In this document: positions 11,193-24,374 of the stretch, piece after piece
Layout of the letters: each line of letters begins with the position of its first letter
Numbering within the stretch: the stretch's first letter is position 1
Source of the DNA: Triplophysa rosa
Taxonomy: Eukaryota; Chordata; Actinopteri; Cypriniformes; Nemacheilidae
Assembly (NCBI RefSeq): GCF_024868665.1
Contig: NC_079914.1
Coordinates: forward strand, 611,096-675,095
Length of the DNA stretch: 64,000 nucleotides
Direction: 5' to 3'
Made by a program: the position numbers and the translations under genes
The notes under the pieces: model-generated
The model's input: the letters and a program-made list of their open reading frames with translations, nothing else
The model's database searches: none
What the model was told of the DNA's origin: nothing

Positions 11193-13531
11193 AGCCCTAT
11201 TCGCACGGGATTAGTATTATCTGGGGACCTCGTGTGATTTAGAAATTACCTACCCACATCTGTATTTCATGTGGCGCATTCGCACGGGATAAGTGAAGCC
11301 TGTGATTTTACTCAAATTTACGGATTTATTTCCCGGATATGATGACAGGGCTTTGCATATAGTTTGTATAGCCTATAGTTGTATGGTGTTTAATGATATA
11401 TGACCGTACCAGCCAGAACCGGACAGATCACCGCGATCGCGGGTCTCACATGTTACGAGAGTTTCCATGAGAAATAACAAAACAGGAGACTCCCGGCCAA
11501 AACGACAGTGTTGGCAGGTATGGATTAGGGATGTGCTCTACGACTAATTTGACTGTCGTTTAAACTAAAGTTTTGTAACCGTGTAATCGACTAGTCTAAA
11601 ACTAAGAATGGCCCAGAAGACGGTCCAAAAACTTTGCGTATAGGGCCTATGTAATACAATTTAAAGACTAAAGAATGTAGGCTATTAATCAAACTGTTCA
11701 TATCCAATATTTAATGTAGCTAAAACAGGCATACGTGTTCCACTTTCCTTACGTTATCATCATTAATATTTCTGCATTTGCTGATGAGCCAACCCTGACT
11801 GGATCGTTTTAGCGAAGAAGTGACGCGATGAGCATTTGTTTGCTTTGGCTAGTCTGTGCCTGGGCTTAAAATATTTAGCCTATACAAAATCCATTTTATT
11901 TTCTCCTTTAAGTCTGTTTTTTCGGTCTCTAATTTGATTACTATTATTTAATTGAACTTAAATAAAAATTTAGCAAAAGTGTGTCTATTACACTGAAGTC
12001 ATGAAACTTAAAATATTTAACAACAATTAATTAAAGCTTAAAAACGAATGTTTCATTATTTGTTTATTTAAATGATGTTGATTGAAAAAATATTGCTTTT
12101 TTAATTATGTCGCAATTTAAGTAGCCTACAAGTTATAATTAGGGTAGGCCTATAGCATATCAACAAGATAGCCTACATTATATAATGTTTTTATTATTTA
12201 TAAAGAAGAGCAACATGTGTGTAAACAAAAAAGTGAATAGAAAGCAATGGACAAAAAGTACAGAACACATTTGATCTCGCGCAGAGCGAATGAAAAAGCC
12301 GCTAATAAAGCATACCAAATTAGCTAATTTATAGAACATACATGCTAAACACTTAATATTATTTTACATGTTCTTGTTGAGGAAATGCAAGCGTTATGCT
12401 CGGATGAAAGTCGGCTCAATGTTTGTGAACAATAACTCCGTCTGAGGAATCTGGGCAAACTCTGCATGGGCAACACACATAACAGTGCTAAGCGATCATG
12501 TTTATTCAAGTGCTTTTTTTGTGATAAACATTATAATCAAAGAAATTTCAAAGTTACGTGAATCTAGAAGCTGAGACATTCTCATCTCAGTTTTATTGAG
12601 TGTGCTCAAGATGCATTCACCGCATTTACAGCTCATTCTGCCATCAAATAACGTAAATCTGTCTTTCCTGCATTTTAAATATGAACATATTTATAATTAT
12701 TATTAAGTAATTGTTTACATAACTGTATGTAGCTTTAGATCATTGTCTACTTTTTCGTTTTATGCCTGCATTCCGCGCTTCCGTCTACATTTTCCGCATC
12801 GCGCCAAAAAGAACATGATACAGTATAGGATACGCATGGCTCAGTGAAATTATTGTTTTGCCACTTTGATATGACATAGTTTGCATAAAACCTACCCGTT
12901 TTCCTCCTTCAAAACAGCCCCACAAGTGGTCATTTCTGAGCATGCTGCAATTGGCACAATGGAAATGCATGCTAGATCTGACCTAAAATTAAAACATTTC
13001 ATTCCTGATACACTTTTAAAGACTATTAATAGTTATTGTATCAAACATATTGTTTTAGTAAGTGATTTAAACGTTCTTTAAACGAAACATTAAAATGGAA
13101 GTCATTTAAATTATAACATTTTGTGTAATTTTTTCACGTTGTTCAGACTGTTGTTTTCAATGTCGACTAGTAGGAGTTTACCGTTTAAACGACTAGTCGA
13201 TTAGTCTCGCACATCCCTATGGATATGACCCAGCACCCGAAATGATACCAAAACACTTCAACACAGCCTCCATTATTCGCAACCGGTGGATTAAACCTTG
13301 AAAAATGATATATGAGCCCGACAAATCACAGAGATGCCGATTTGTACAGGACTAATATTATCACAGGACCTCAGTGTTCGTCAAAATATGGTAGGTAATT
13401 TGTGGGGGAATTTTTAGTTTACAAATTACAGACATGGCCGATTCGCATGGGATTAAGATCACAGACAACCTCTACAATATTACAAATGACTAGAGGTCCC
13501 CAGTTAATACTAATCCCGTGCGAATAGGGCT
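11193..13531. mobile_element. Harbinger-like element, TSD TTA
   Basis: Termini AGCCCTATTCGCACGGGATT and its inverse (ending AATCCCGTGCGAATAGGGCT) are flanked by TTA at 11190-11192 and 13532-13534, a PIF/Harbinger-type 3-bp duplication. The internal sequence repeats the terminal motif (ATTCGCACGGGATAAGTG at about 11279). No transposase is recognisable. A second transposon is nested at 11526-13217. Confidence 0.82.
11526..13217. mobile_element. hAT-like element nested in the Harbinger-like element
   Basis: Ends TAGGGATGTGC and GCACATCCC(TA) with subterminal GACTAGTCGA-type motifs on both sides, flanked by TATGGAT at 11519-11525 and 13218-13224. The inside is AT-rich with no convincing transposase. 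Confidence 0.75.
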
Positions 13532-13534
13532 TTA

Positions 13535-14433
13535 GTTGCACTTTTTCGGTCCTCAAAAACTAGGGTCCTTGGTATTACAGTTCTCTCCTAACTCCGATTC
13601 GGTAGGTGGAACTGTAAAAACCAATTAGGGTCCTAGAAGTGCGGCCCCAGAAGTCCGGTCCTGAGATTGCAGCCTCCGATATTGCACTCAGATAATATGG
13701 CTCTGGCTGTGTCTCATTTCGTAAGGTCTCATTCAAATGCTGCTACATCATCGAGGCTGTCTCGTTTCATAAAATCAGGTAGGACTCTCCGGAGGCACCC
13801 TTCAAATGCGACCTTTGACAGGAATTCGGAGGACACATGAGCTGTATCCTTCGTTGCTAGAGATAACCCACAATTCTTTGTGTCGGCCAACGTCTGTTAT
13901 TTGAATAAACGGCATCAACTGCACATTCAATCAAATATGTGGTGTTTAAATGTTAACAGTTTACAATTTGTGTCACGTTTTTTAATCTTAGCAGGCATAT
14001 GTAGTAAATAGGTTTACTAGTGTTTAGTGATTTTTAAACGTTTTGAAACAGCAAGGCAAAAATTGTATATTTGTTTAACTCGTTTGGCATTGTTTAGGGT
14101 AGAAAGTAACCAACTTTTTACCTCTTAAATCATGTAGAAATCATTTTAATTATTTTGACAGGTGTGCGAGTGCAACGTGTTGTCATAGCAACGTGCCAGT
14201 ATGTCCTACGAAGGACATCTCGTTAGAGCGTTTTCACACTTGGTCCTTTTCAGGGGTCTGAGCACGGTTCGCTGCGTTTTTGGCCCATATGTGAACACTG
14301 CAAACGATCTCAGACCCCTTGAAAGCGAACTGAACCGAGACCATCTCAGGAGGTGGTCTGGGTACGGTTCGCTAAAAACATTCATTGTGAACAGTACACA
14401 AACCGCTTTCGGCTCCCTTGCTGTTCCTTTTCG

Positions 14434-14435
<2 letters not shown>
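13535..14435. other. Non-coding stretch with MITE-like pieces
   Basis: No coding signal. At 14225-14380 there are repeated pieces such as GGTTCGCT and GTTTTCACACTTGGTCC, typical of short fish DNA-transposon remnants. Borders could not be fixed. Confidence 0.4.

Positions 14436-14489
<54 letters not shown>
14436..14489. repeat. (CT)n microsatellite
   Basis: About 27 uninterrupted CT units. Confidence 0.97.
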
Positions 14490-14491
<2 letters not shown>

Positions 14492-15620
14492 GATAAGTAC
14501 AGTGCACGCGTAAAGGGATCTGCGTGTAAATAAAGCGCATTGTCACATATTTCTTAACTTGGGCAGCTCATTAAAGCTCTTAAAAATGTTAAAGATGTAA
14601 AGCGCAAATTCGATGTGTAAATGATGCTTATAAAAAATAAAGCGTTTCGGAGGAGCACATAATACAACTGAAAGAGAGAGCTGATTAAATCCTTACAGCA
14701 TCTCACATTTTAAATCTGATCACTAGAGATCCGTCTGTCATATACAAGTGTACAAGTGCACGGGCCTCAAATTTAGGCTCTAGCCCGGCCGTTGTCCGAC
14801 AGCTTATCAGAACTCTCAGCCTGAGTCCGACTGGCTGCAGCCTGCAACAGCCCGGGTTTTTTTTTTTGTACCTCCGCATTCAGGCTGTTGCAACCATTAA
14901 AATAGTTTAGTGTATGTTTTTAATGGCAATTATTCAAATTTCGTTTAGTTTCTGTATTACGTTAATCTAGAAAAATGTGTGAAGTATTTTTTTGTTTGTG
15001 GTTCAGGTGCTGAACGCGTCGTTTGATTGCCAACTGCGCTGGAGCGCGGATTTAAATTAATGATGTGAATGAGACTGTTAAAACTGTTGCAGCCATTAAA
15101 ATAGTTTAGTTTAGTTTATAATGGTTAATTATAATTTGTTTCGTTTCACGAAACAAGTGGAAAACTCAAGAAATATATAGCTGCTTTTTAGTTAACACTT
15201 TGAGAAAGGCCTTGAAACCGCGTTAGGAGACGCGATGATGAGAGACTGAAGCAAATTGTGCAAAATCATACTTTTTCCCCCTGAGGAATACTTTATTTCT
15301 TTGTTCTTGACTTAAAATGTATCCTCGGTGAGTACCATTGTTTTTATGAGAATTGTGTTTATTGAAATCGAAAGCTGAAAGTAACTATTTGACGAGTAGT
15401 GAACAGAAACCGATTTAAATGTAATATGATGTAAAATGCGGTTCGAAAATGCTTTGTTTGCGTTTCAGCATACTATTTTTGTATGGTCATGTTTGGAGGT
15501 TTCAGAGACTGTATTTCAGAGACAATATTGTATCTTGAGATGTGCATAATATTTGCTGTGGGGTACGCGCCATGTGATGCTAGCTTTGCTAGCTCTTTGC
15601 ATAGACACTATTGTAAATTC

Positions 15621-15966
15621 AATAGAGGGTATGCACGTGTCGTCACTTTCCCACATGAGCACGCCGGAACGCGCCTGCTTGAGTGGTAAAACACTGGGCA
15701 AAATGAATGGTTACAATATCATTAAACGCAATTCCGCGCAACATTTCAGTGTCTAAGAACACCTGATTCCTTTCTAATTCATAAGGTAGTGGTAAGGATC
15801 ACCGTCGAGTCCAGCTGCTTGTAGTTTGAGCAAATAATTGCGTGTTTTAGTCCTGGTTTTTTGTTCCTCCTATTGAATGCAGCCATTTTGCCTTAGTTTT
15901 ACCACTCAAGGGAGCGTGTCCCGGCGTGTTCACGTGGGAAAGTGACGTCAATGCATACCCTCTATT
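15621..15966. repeat. Inverted repeat with 83-85 bp arms, MITE-like
   Basis: Left arm 15621-15705 and right arm 15884-15966 are imperfect reverse complements. Shared pieces include AATAGAGGGTATGCA, GTCACTTTCCCAC, CACGCCGG and TTGAGTGGTAAAAC. The 178-bp centre has no ORF. This is a hairpin-forming non-autonomous element. Confidence 0.75.
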
Positions 15967-17736
15967 GAGCACATGGCGATTTGCCCGTATGTTATATACA
16001 TTATGTGTGTGTAAATTGCGCTGGTGATTAGTGTGTATGTAGTTAGTCTTAATGCAGATTAATGAAAACAAGAAGGCTTTATAGTTCATTTAAACAAGTT
16101 TATTGAATGTGATATTGATGGATATCTTCGCTTTTTTTGGAAGGCCGTTTTTTTTTTTGCATGTTTGAATTATTGCTGCTTTGATCGTGAATTCTGTCTG
16201 TGCTGTGGATTCTAAATCCTGGTCTGACGAGCCATCCTGTCAATTCGTACCTCGAAAAGAGATTAAAAGGTCAACTTCTCTGATCTGGTAGGAAAACATT
16301 GCAAACATCTTTCAAAATTTCCCTGGATGCAATTTATTTTTTTCGTGGATGGAACGATTTTCACCATTTTTTGGGCCATTACATAGTTTTGAGTAAGACT
16401 CTGATGCTCACACTGCACATTGAACACTGAATTGAGCACCTAACTGCAAATTTGATCACAGCTGTTATTTAACTAGAAACAAAGGTTGAATTTCAGAAGC
16501 AAGTTTTGAAGTTCTGAAACTGATTTTGGAATTTATTTAAACAAATTCTGAATTGTGATACATATATGTGTGTATATGTGTGTGTATATATATATATTGT
16601 TTTGTTTAGTTTATCATTGGCTATTGAACATTGTTTTACTGTTACTCACCTGGAGAGATTTTAATTCAGTCAAAAGAACAAAATCCCCAGTACAATATAC
16701 ACTTTTTATTTATGTGTCCATCCGCTGACACATTGTCTGACACCTTAAAAGAGCAGAGACTTTGGCCATATTCTGTCACACAACGCATGCACAGCCTCTG
16801 TCCGTATAACCTAGGTTGCACGGTGTATTGGTGCTATGGTAGCATTGCGATGCCAAAGCTTCAAAATTCCTGTGATGCCGCTCTGTTTTTTTACGGTTAT
16901 TATCATAGTGCCATAACTCTAGTTCATTTGAACAAGAGATGCACCGATTGCAATTTTCTTTGCCGATTCCGATTTTGGCCGATTTATATCCACAAACTAT
17001 AATTGACAGTATTGACCATATTAACTTTTCTTCAATGCACATTTTTTTTATTTTCATTACATAAATGATTGAACATTACAATTTCCCCAAATTTCCCTAA
17101 ATGCAGTTCTCCAAGCTGCATTAAATTACAGAATCTTCTCTTTCCCAAACAACTCTTAAATTGAAGAACTCTGTGACTGAAAAGAAGTGCAAATAATAAA
17201 ATATATCTACACATGTCACTTAATTTACTTTTTTCATTTTTGTACTCATCTCACAAAAGTCTAAGATAACAATGAAATACTTTATTCTTGTCTGTTTCTG
17301 TTTATGAAACTAACATTGCTTTATTTCATTTTTCTGAAATACTAAATAAATTGTCTTTATCTTGGGTCTGTAGTATTAAAGAAGTGGGTTGATTTTTGCT
17401 GCAACTTCAGTAAGAAAGTTTAAAATTTTATGAGTGAATTCTACTCTAAAGATGTATACAGTATGTATTTGCAGTTTTTTGTGTTAGTAAAGAACTCAAC
17501 TATGATGGCATTATAATGCCAAAAAGAATGCCTGATGCTGGCAGCGCATGGCAAATAAGTTCCGCGAGAGGACAACGGATTTACACGCGAGGAAACGGGA
17601 TCCCGCGAGCTCGTTTGAAACCTTCACGCGCGTATGGCATCCAATGTGCGCGCAATACAAGCCGTCGTGTATGGCAAGCCGATGGTGTCAGAATTACGCC
17701 ATAGATTAAACGCGTTTATATCCGAACGCCGTTTTT

Positions 17737-17829
17737 GACGGCGTTTTAAACAGTATTTGCGCCGCAAAATACAGCGTTTGGAATCGCGACGCCATATTTT
17801 GCGGCGCAAATACTGTTTAAAACGCCGTC
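17737..17829. repeat. Perfect 35-bp palindrome arms with 23-nt loop
   Basis: 17737-17771 is the exact reverse complement of 17795-17829 (GACGGCGTTTTAAACAGTAT at the outside). This is a strong cruciform/hairpin candidate in a block rich in ACGGCGTT and its complement. Related sequence lies at 32640-32705 and, with the palindrome deleted, at 24000-24050. Confidence 0.95.
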
Positions 17830-18144
17830 AAAATTTCACCATCGCGATTCCAAACGCGGTAAAAAACGTGCGAAAAGTCGTCCATAACGCCGTATTTAAC
17901 GGCGTTCTTTAAGGCCGTTCTGCGGCCTTTTGCGGCGCTGTCTTGCCATATGACGGCATAAAAAATGCCGTTTTGGTTGCACAGAGCGCGCGTTATTTAC
18001 GGCGTTTTGTCTGTTGTATAATGAGCCCCTCCCGCTGATTTCCGCAGCCAGTAAATTTGAACTGTTCTCACCCAATCACTGATGAACTGAGCCAGACCAG
18101 AACAATGTACCACTGGTCATTTTACAGGAATTTATTATGTGCGC

Positions 18145-20199
18145 TGTAGTGTATTTCGGGGAAACTGTGAGTTTAACCACAGTAACATACGTATAATTAA
18201 TTGTGATTAACCATTAACTATTTTATACACTTTACCTGATGCAGCAGAATTATAATAGCGACAGACTAAATGTACTCGTCCAGCGAGTGATCAGCAGGTC
18301 GCATATTAACTCTAAGAAATATTACTCCCCTGGCCTGGAAAAACAATATTCTTTCTGTAGTACAGTACCACTTCAGATATCTTAACGAAATCAAGCAGTT
18401 TAAGTGACCTTGATATGTGATAAATAAACACAGAAACAATTCGAGCGTGGATACACATGCGGTTTATTGATCTACTAAGGGTGTGCAAAGCTGCCGGTAT
18501 TTGTATTTGTTGAGGGGGGGAAAGTATTTGTATTTGTATTTGTATTCGAGTAAAATCCAAAATAGGCGTAAAAATCCAGTTTTTTTGCGTTACACTTCTA
18601 ATTTACGTTATAGTGTACGTAAACAGAGCGAACATGAGAGCACCCGACTGCAGACGTCAATAATGCAGCGTAATGGAATAATCTCCCGATCAAACTCCGC
18701 TTCCCGAAAGTTATAAACTGCCTCCGGAACCCAGTTAAGATACAAAAATCTATTCAACAAAAATAGTGATGCACGCAGTGAAGTCTTTTTTCGCTCAGCC
18801 GAGCCTTCTCTGTTGCTGTGTGGAGCAGCCTGTGTCAGTCACCTCTTTTAACCCCCCCCGACTCCTGAATGTCACTCACTCACTCACTCATGCGGGCATG
18901 CACTGCGGTCTCATGAGAAAACGCAGCTTTTTGATATAAAGTTTTTCTTGTTCCCGAATACAAATATTTTTTTAAGTATTTGTTCGAAATAAGTATTAGT
19001 AAAAAACACGCTATTTGTGCCTTTCCGAATACCGTATTTGGGTTTGGCTCCACCCCTATTATCTACACTACGGGGGAACTAAAACCAACTACTAACAAAG
19101 ACCAAACATTAACAAACAAACATAAAAACGTAAAACAGTAGAGAATGAAAGAAATAGATAAAGCAAAGAAAAAGGCAGTATTAAATCAGCTATTCACATC
19201 TGCACGAACCATCAAGGACAAATCTCCTTATTTAAAAGGGGCAAAGCTTATTCGCAACTGGTTAGCAATAGTTCAGATACTTGCATTGGCTTCTTTGTTT
19301 CTCGGGACACGTGCTGGCGCGCGTATCAAAGGGTCCTGATGTGTTCCCACCAAGCCGTGAGTCCGTTGATTTAGCTTGAAGCAAACTGCCATTAGAAACT
19401 GTCTCGGAGGAGAGGCAGGTCTCGAGAGGTTGACAGAATACGAGCGAGTGAACGCACACGAGCGCGAACGCACACAAGCGAACGAACATACACAAAAGAG
19501 CAAGCTTTCTTGTGTGTTCAGATGTTTTAAGAGGGCACGCCCCTCCAAGGTGGGCGATCCAATGTGATGAGATAGTTTTGGGCGCGAAAACATGTTTCTT
19601 TGTCCGGCACACTAACTCATTTGCATTTATGGTCGCCTGGTAGTTTGGAGCAGGAATAGACTTCGAATAGAATAAAATGAGTATGGTATAAAATACATTA
19701 CTGTGCTATACACCATAATCTAAGACATGAAAAGGGAAACACGTAGATATGAAACATGAAGGGGTTACAATTACATTGACCTGTAGTTTGGACAAGAATG
19801 TAAATATACACAGAATACCACTAAGCACATATGCCTTTGAGGTTATAGGTGAAGGAGAATAACATAGAGACAAGCATACAATGTGGAGATTCATGTGTAT
19901 ACATTTTAAACCAGTCTTTTGTGGCTAAGGAAAGAGAAAGAGACATTATTTTGGAAGAATTTGAGGCTCTCAGTCCCTGGGGGCCACATGGCTTTTCTCA
20001 CTTTGGTGAACAGTCCTGTCCTCCCCCAAGAACCTCCTTTGAAGTCTAGGGGAGAGTATCCGAATCTGTCCTGGTTTAGATGAAGGTGTTGAGAATAGGA
20101 CATTTGGCCAGACTTGTTGGTGCCTGGTCGTAGTCCTGCTGAGAGGTTACTGTGTTTTACGATCACAGATGGTAAACTTTGATCCGACCATACCCTACA
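18145..20199. mobile_element. Unclassified 2.05-kb element, TSD GCGC
   Basis: Termini TGTAGTGTAT and ATACCCTACA form an imperfect 10-bp inverted repeat flanked by GCGC (18141-18144 and 20200-20203). The other inverted arm has an empty site reading GTGCGCAGTG. No ORF with a recognisable domain. A 4-bp duplication with TGT ends would suit Ginger-like transposons or an LTR-like element, but neither is proven. Confidence 0.6.
18476..19061. mobile_element. hAT-like MITE inside the 2-kb element
   Basis: Left end AAGGGTGTGCAAAGC, right end GGCTCCACCCCTATT, with mirrored subterminal GTATTTG/CAAATAC repeats on both sides. The target duplication is unclear. Confidence 0.45.
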
Positions 20200-21310
20200 G
20201 CGCAGTGTTGCCTTTGCTAACATTAAACAAATCATTGCTTGCTTTCCGAAGAAGCGACTTCTTCTCTTTGGAAATGTAAAGTTACACAACGTGGTCAGCA
20301 ATTGTATAAAGGCCAACCAATCCCATTGTAATGTATCCTGCTTATTACATATAGCGCGTATTGCCTACGTGAAAAGCAAAAAAGCAATCGGTTGAAATAT
20401 TGTATTAGCTAATTTCCAACACCAGAAATCATTCCTGGTATAGGCGAGGTCAGCCAGAGTGAAAAGTAAACTGCATTCCCTTTAAGCAGAGGTTGAGGAC
20501 TGTGAGTGGTAGTCTGCTGGTTAGCGTGATTGACTCGCAATCGCTGACGGCATCAAACCTAGGTTTGTGGCCCGCTCGAACCAGCAGGCATTTTTTACAT
20601 TGTTGGTTTTGTTCTGTTTATCTGTATCGCTGGGTAGTTTTTAGATTTATATTTCAGTACTTAATGCGTGGACAGTATGAAAAGAAAGTCTGTAATGAGA
20701 GATCTTTTTATAAACCGTATCTGCACTTGATTTTTGCTGCTGAACTCACACATCAGTGGACTTTCGTGCTATAAACAGGACGAACAAACAGTAATAGATT
20801 TTACATTTACGCATTTAGCAGACACTTTTATCCAAAGCGACTTACAGGGGGCTTTTAGTCTATGCATGTCTCTTCTCAGTAGCCCATGTGATTTTAGTTT
20901 CCATATTACAAAAATTGTTTGACTATAAGGAGACGCAATAATGTTGCGCAATGATTGTAATGTAACAAGCATAAACTTATTAACTAAAATATAACACAGC
21001 CCAAGTCAATGCCAAATGCCTTGCCATTTACCTCTGTGAAGAGACTGATGCTATCGTGCGTGGAACTGCAAAGAAACTTACAATAAACAGCCACGTTTCC
21101 TTTTGAAATGGAAAAAAAATATTATTCAGCACATAGAAATAAGTGCGGGATTCAGGCCCTGCAACCCACTCATGCAGCCTAACCTGGCGAAATGAGTCGG
21201 GATGCAGGCATGCTACAGGCAAAACAATTTTAAAAAGTTAGTTTGCACAAACATGGTGGTTAAGCCTACTGATCCCATTGCTCTGAATAGTAGGCCTAAT
21301 TAAACAATTA

Positions 21311-22339
<1,029 letters not shown>

Positions 22340-22343
22340 TACA

Positions 22344-22564
22344 TACACTGTAAAAAAATCCCGTTAAAACAGATAAAGTACTGGCAGAAAATTACCAGTA
22401 CATTTTCCTTTATTTTACGGACATTTCCGTTAATGCTAAAATGTAATTTAATTCAGTGCAAAATGTAAAATACAGGTGAAACAACTGTAAAAAATGAATA
22501 CAGAAAATTCCTTCATATTAATACAGTATATTGTGCCCTGTTTTTACAGATTTTTTTTAGTGTA
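22344..22564. mobile_element. MITE with TACACTGTAAAAA termini
   Basis: Starts TACACTGTAAAAAAATC and ends GATTTTTTTTAGTGTA. The right inverted arm keeps only its first part (30713-30840), which marks where arm similarity stops. Confidence 0.65.
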
Positions 22565-23073
22565 GGCGATGTTTATGATGCACCTGCTGATGAGAACGAT
22601 TCTGCATGACGCATTTAAAAAAGAATAGACTTTTAAAAAACATAATTAGAAAAGCATATCATACATGTTAACGCACAGCTTTATTGTAGGCTAAATAAAG
22701 TGCACTCATTATTACTGCAAAAGCTGCATATCAAGCAGAGTGAGTCTGACTATTGCATTAAAGGAATTAACCTACTGTACTAGAGAAAATAAAGTGCGGG
22801 ACTTGATTGATGTTAAGGGTTATTCAAAGATGTTAAGACACAACAATGATCTTACTCTGACTGAAACATCCAAAGTGCGCACATAAGAATGTATGTGTCT
22901 GCGCAAACATAATTATGTCTCAAGTGAATGCTTGGTGAAATGCCGGGGGAAATATTTGATCCGTCCAGGTCTTAAGGCCTTAACTCTCGATGTCAATCAA
23001 ATAAATAAAATAAAATAAACATAAATAAAAAACATAGACTTTACCTATAGATAGGGGTTTTTGAGTTGGTGTG

Positions 23074-23625
23074 TGTCAGGGCTGGGTTGAAAGACACACG
23101 GATTCAAGTGCGGGTAACAAGATGTTTTATTATTTCAGGACACTCAGGTGAGAAATGTAAAAGTTCGTGAAAGACAGGATCCTTCCGGAGTCCTGGAGGG
23201 AAACGGCTAACTGCAAGGCCAACCGGGTAACCCCGGTGTACGGCAGCGTCAGCCGGAGAAGTGGGAAGATGTCCTTAGGACCACACCGTAGGCAGGATCA
23301 GCGGTAGGAGAGTTCAGGGGTAGATGCGGAGAAAACGGCTGGTAGACAGGAGATCCAGTAGAATCCGAGGTGTCGGTGGTGCTGGGGAACCGGGAAAAAC
23401 AACCCCCGCAAAAACTAACCCATAGGGGGAAAGGAGAAAACAGCTAGGCAAACGGGGCTAACACTGAGGCTAATGAGGAGGAGATCAGTAGCGGCTGATG
23501 GGGAACACTTAGACACGGACAGTGAACACATGAGGTTGTCAGACAGCCTCCACGTGCTAGGACATTCACCCATACACACATGACAAGATACACAACAAAA
23601 CACGTGCTAACCCCAAAACCCAACA
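23074..23625 (-). mobile_element. Solo LTR, minus orientation, TSD GGTGTG
   Basis: Starts TGTCAGGGCTGGGTT and ends AACCCAACA. GGTGTG lies directly at 23068-23073 and again at 23626-23631. On the minus strand the 3' part has TAATAAAA followed by TTACCCGC, as in the other LTRs here. The short ORF inside is not meaningful. Confidence 0.7.
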
Positions 23626-23789
23626 GGTGTGTGCCAAATTTGCTGGAATTGGATGCAGTAATTTTTTACATAAAATTCACTTGAAAAATGATTTTCATAA
23701 AAATATTTATTCCACTAATCAAAACATAGTAATATCAATGGCCACTACAAGGATTTAGTACCAAGGCCATGGTGAATTAGATCCTTGCT

Positions 23790-24055
23790 CAGCTCATCAG
23801 TGATTGGGTGAGAGCAGTTCAAACTTATTGGCTGTGGAAATCAGCGGGAGGGGCTCATTATACAACAGACAAAACACCGTAAAAGACGCGCGCTCTGTGC
23901 AACCAAAACGGCGTTTTTTACGCCGTCATATGGCCAGACAGCGGCGCAAAAGGTGGCACTTTTCGGGGCGCCTTAAAACGCCGTTAAATACGGCGTTATG
24001 GACGGCTTTTCGCGCGGTTTTTACAGCGTTTGGATGTAAACGCGTTGCATAATTC
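23790..24055 (+). repeat. Third copy of the GC-rich ACGGCGTT module, palindrome deleted
   Basis: Parallels 32025-32160 plus 32543-32725 (shared TCATTATACAAC, AAAACGGCGTTTTTTACGCC and GGCGTTATGGACG), in the same orientation as the right arm. The central hairpin is missing: GTTTGGA is joined directly to TGTAAACGCG. Confidence 0.75.
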
Positions 24056-24094
24056 TGAACCATTTACCATTTCGTTTCTTCCTGCATGCATAAT

Positions 24095-24245
24095 AAAATT
24101 CTAATTTATTTATATAGCGCTTTTCGCAATGTGCATTGTTCCAAAGCAGCTTTACACAAGAAAATCTATAAAAAACAAACAAACAGAAAAACACTTAAGG
24201 TAAAACACAGTGCATGGTGTTCGTAGAACAAACAAGGTCGTTCTA
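24095..24245 (-). mobile_element. Retroposon 3' tail fragment
   Basis: Reverse complement of the tail of the 32160-32536 retroposon (TATATAGCGCTTTTCGCAATGTGCATTG and on, within 24111-24140). It is 5' truncated. Confidence 0.65.
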
Positions 24246-24374
24246 ATTAAGCTATGTTAACGGAATTTACCGAACCTTAATCTAATAACATAATATATTA
24301 TTTGATTTGATTAATTTAGTACCTATAATAAAGGTAACATAAATAGGTAAGAGAACAAGAGTTAGAAGAGTAAT

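Noticed and set aside
14201..14533. 110-codon ORF with a poly Ser-Leu tail
   Set aside because: The tail is the (CT)n microsatellite and the rest overlaps MITE-like repeats.
17700..18060. CRISPR-like or satellite array from the repeated ACGGCGTT words
   Set aside because: Words are irregularly spaced and on both strands; they belong to a palindromic interspersed module.
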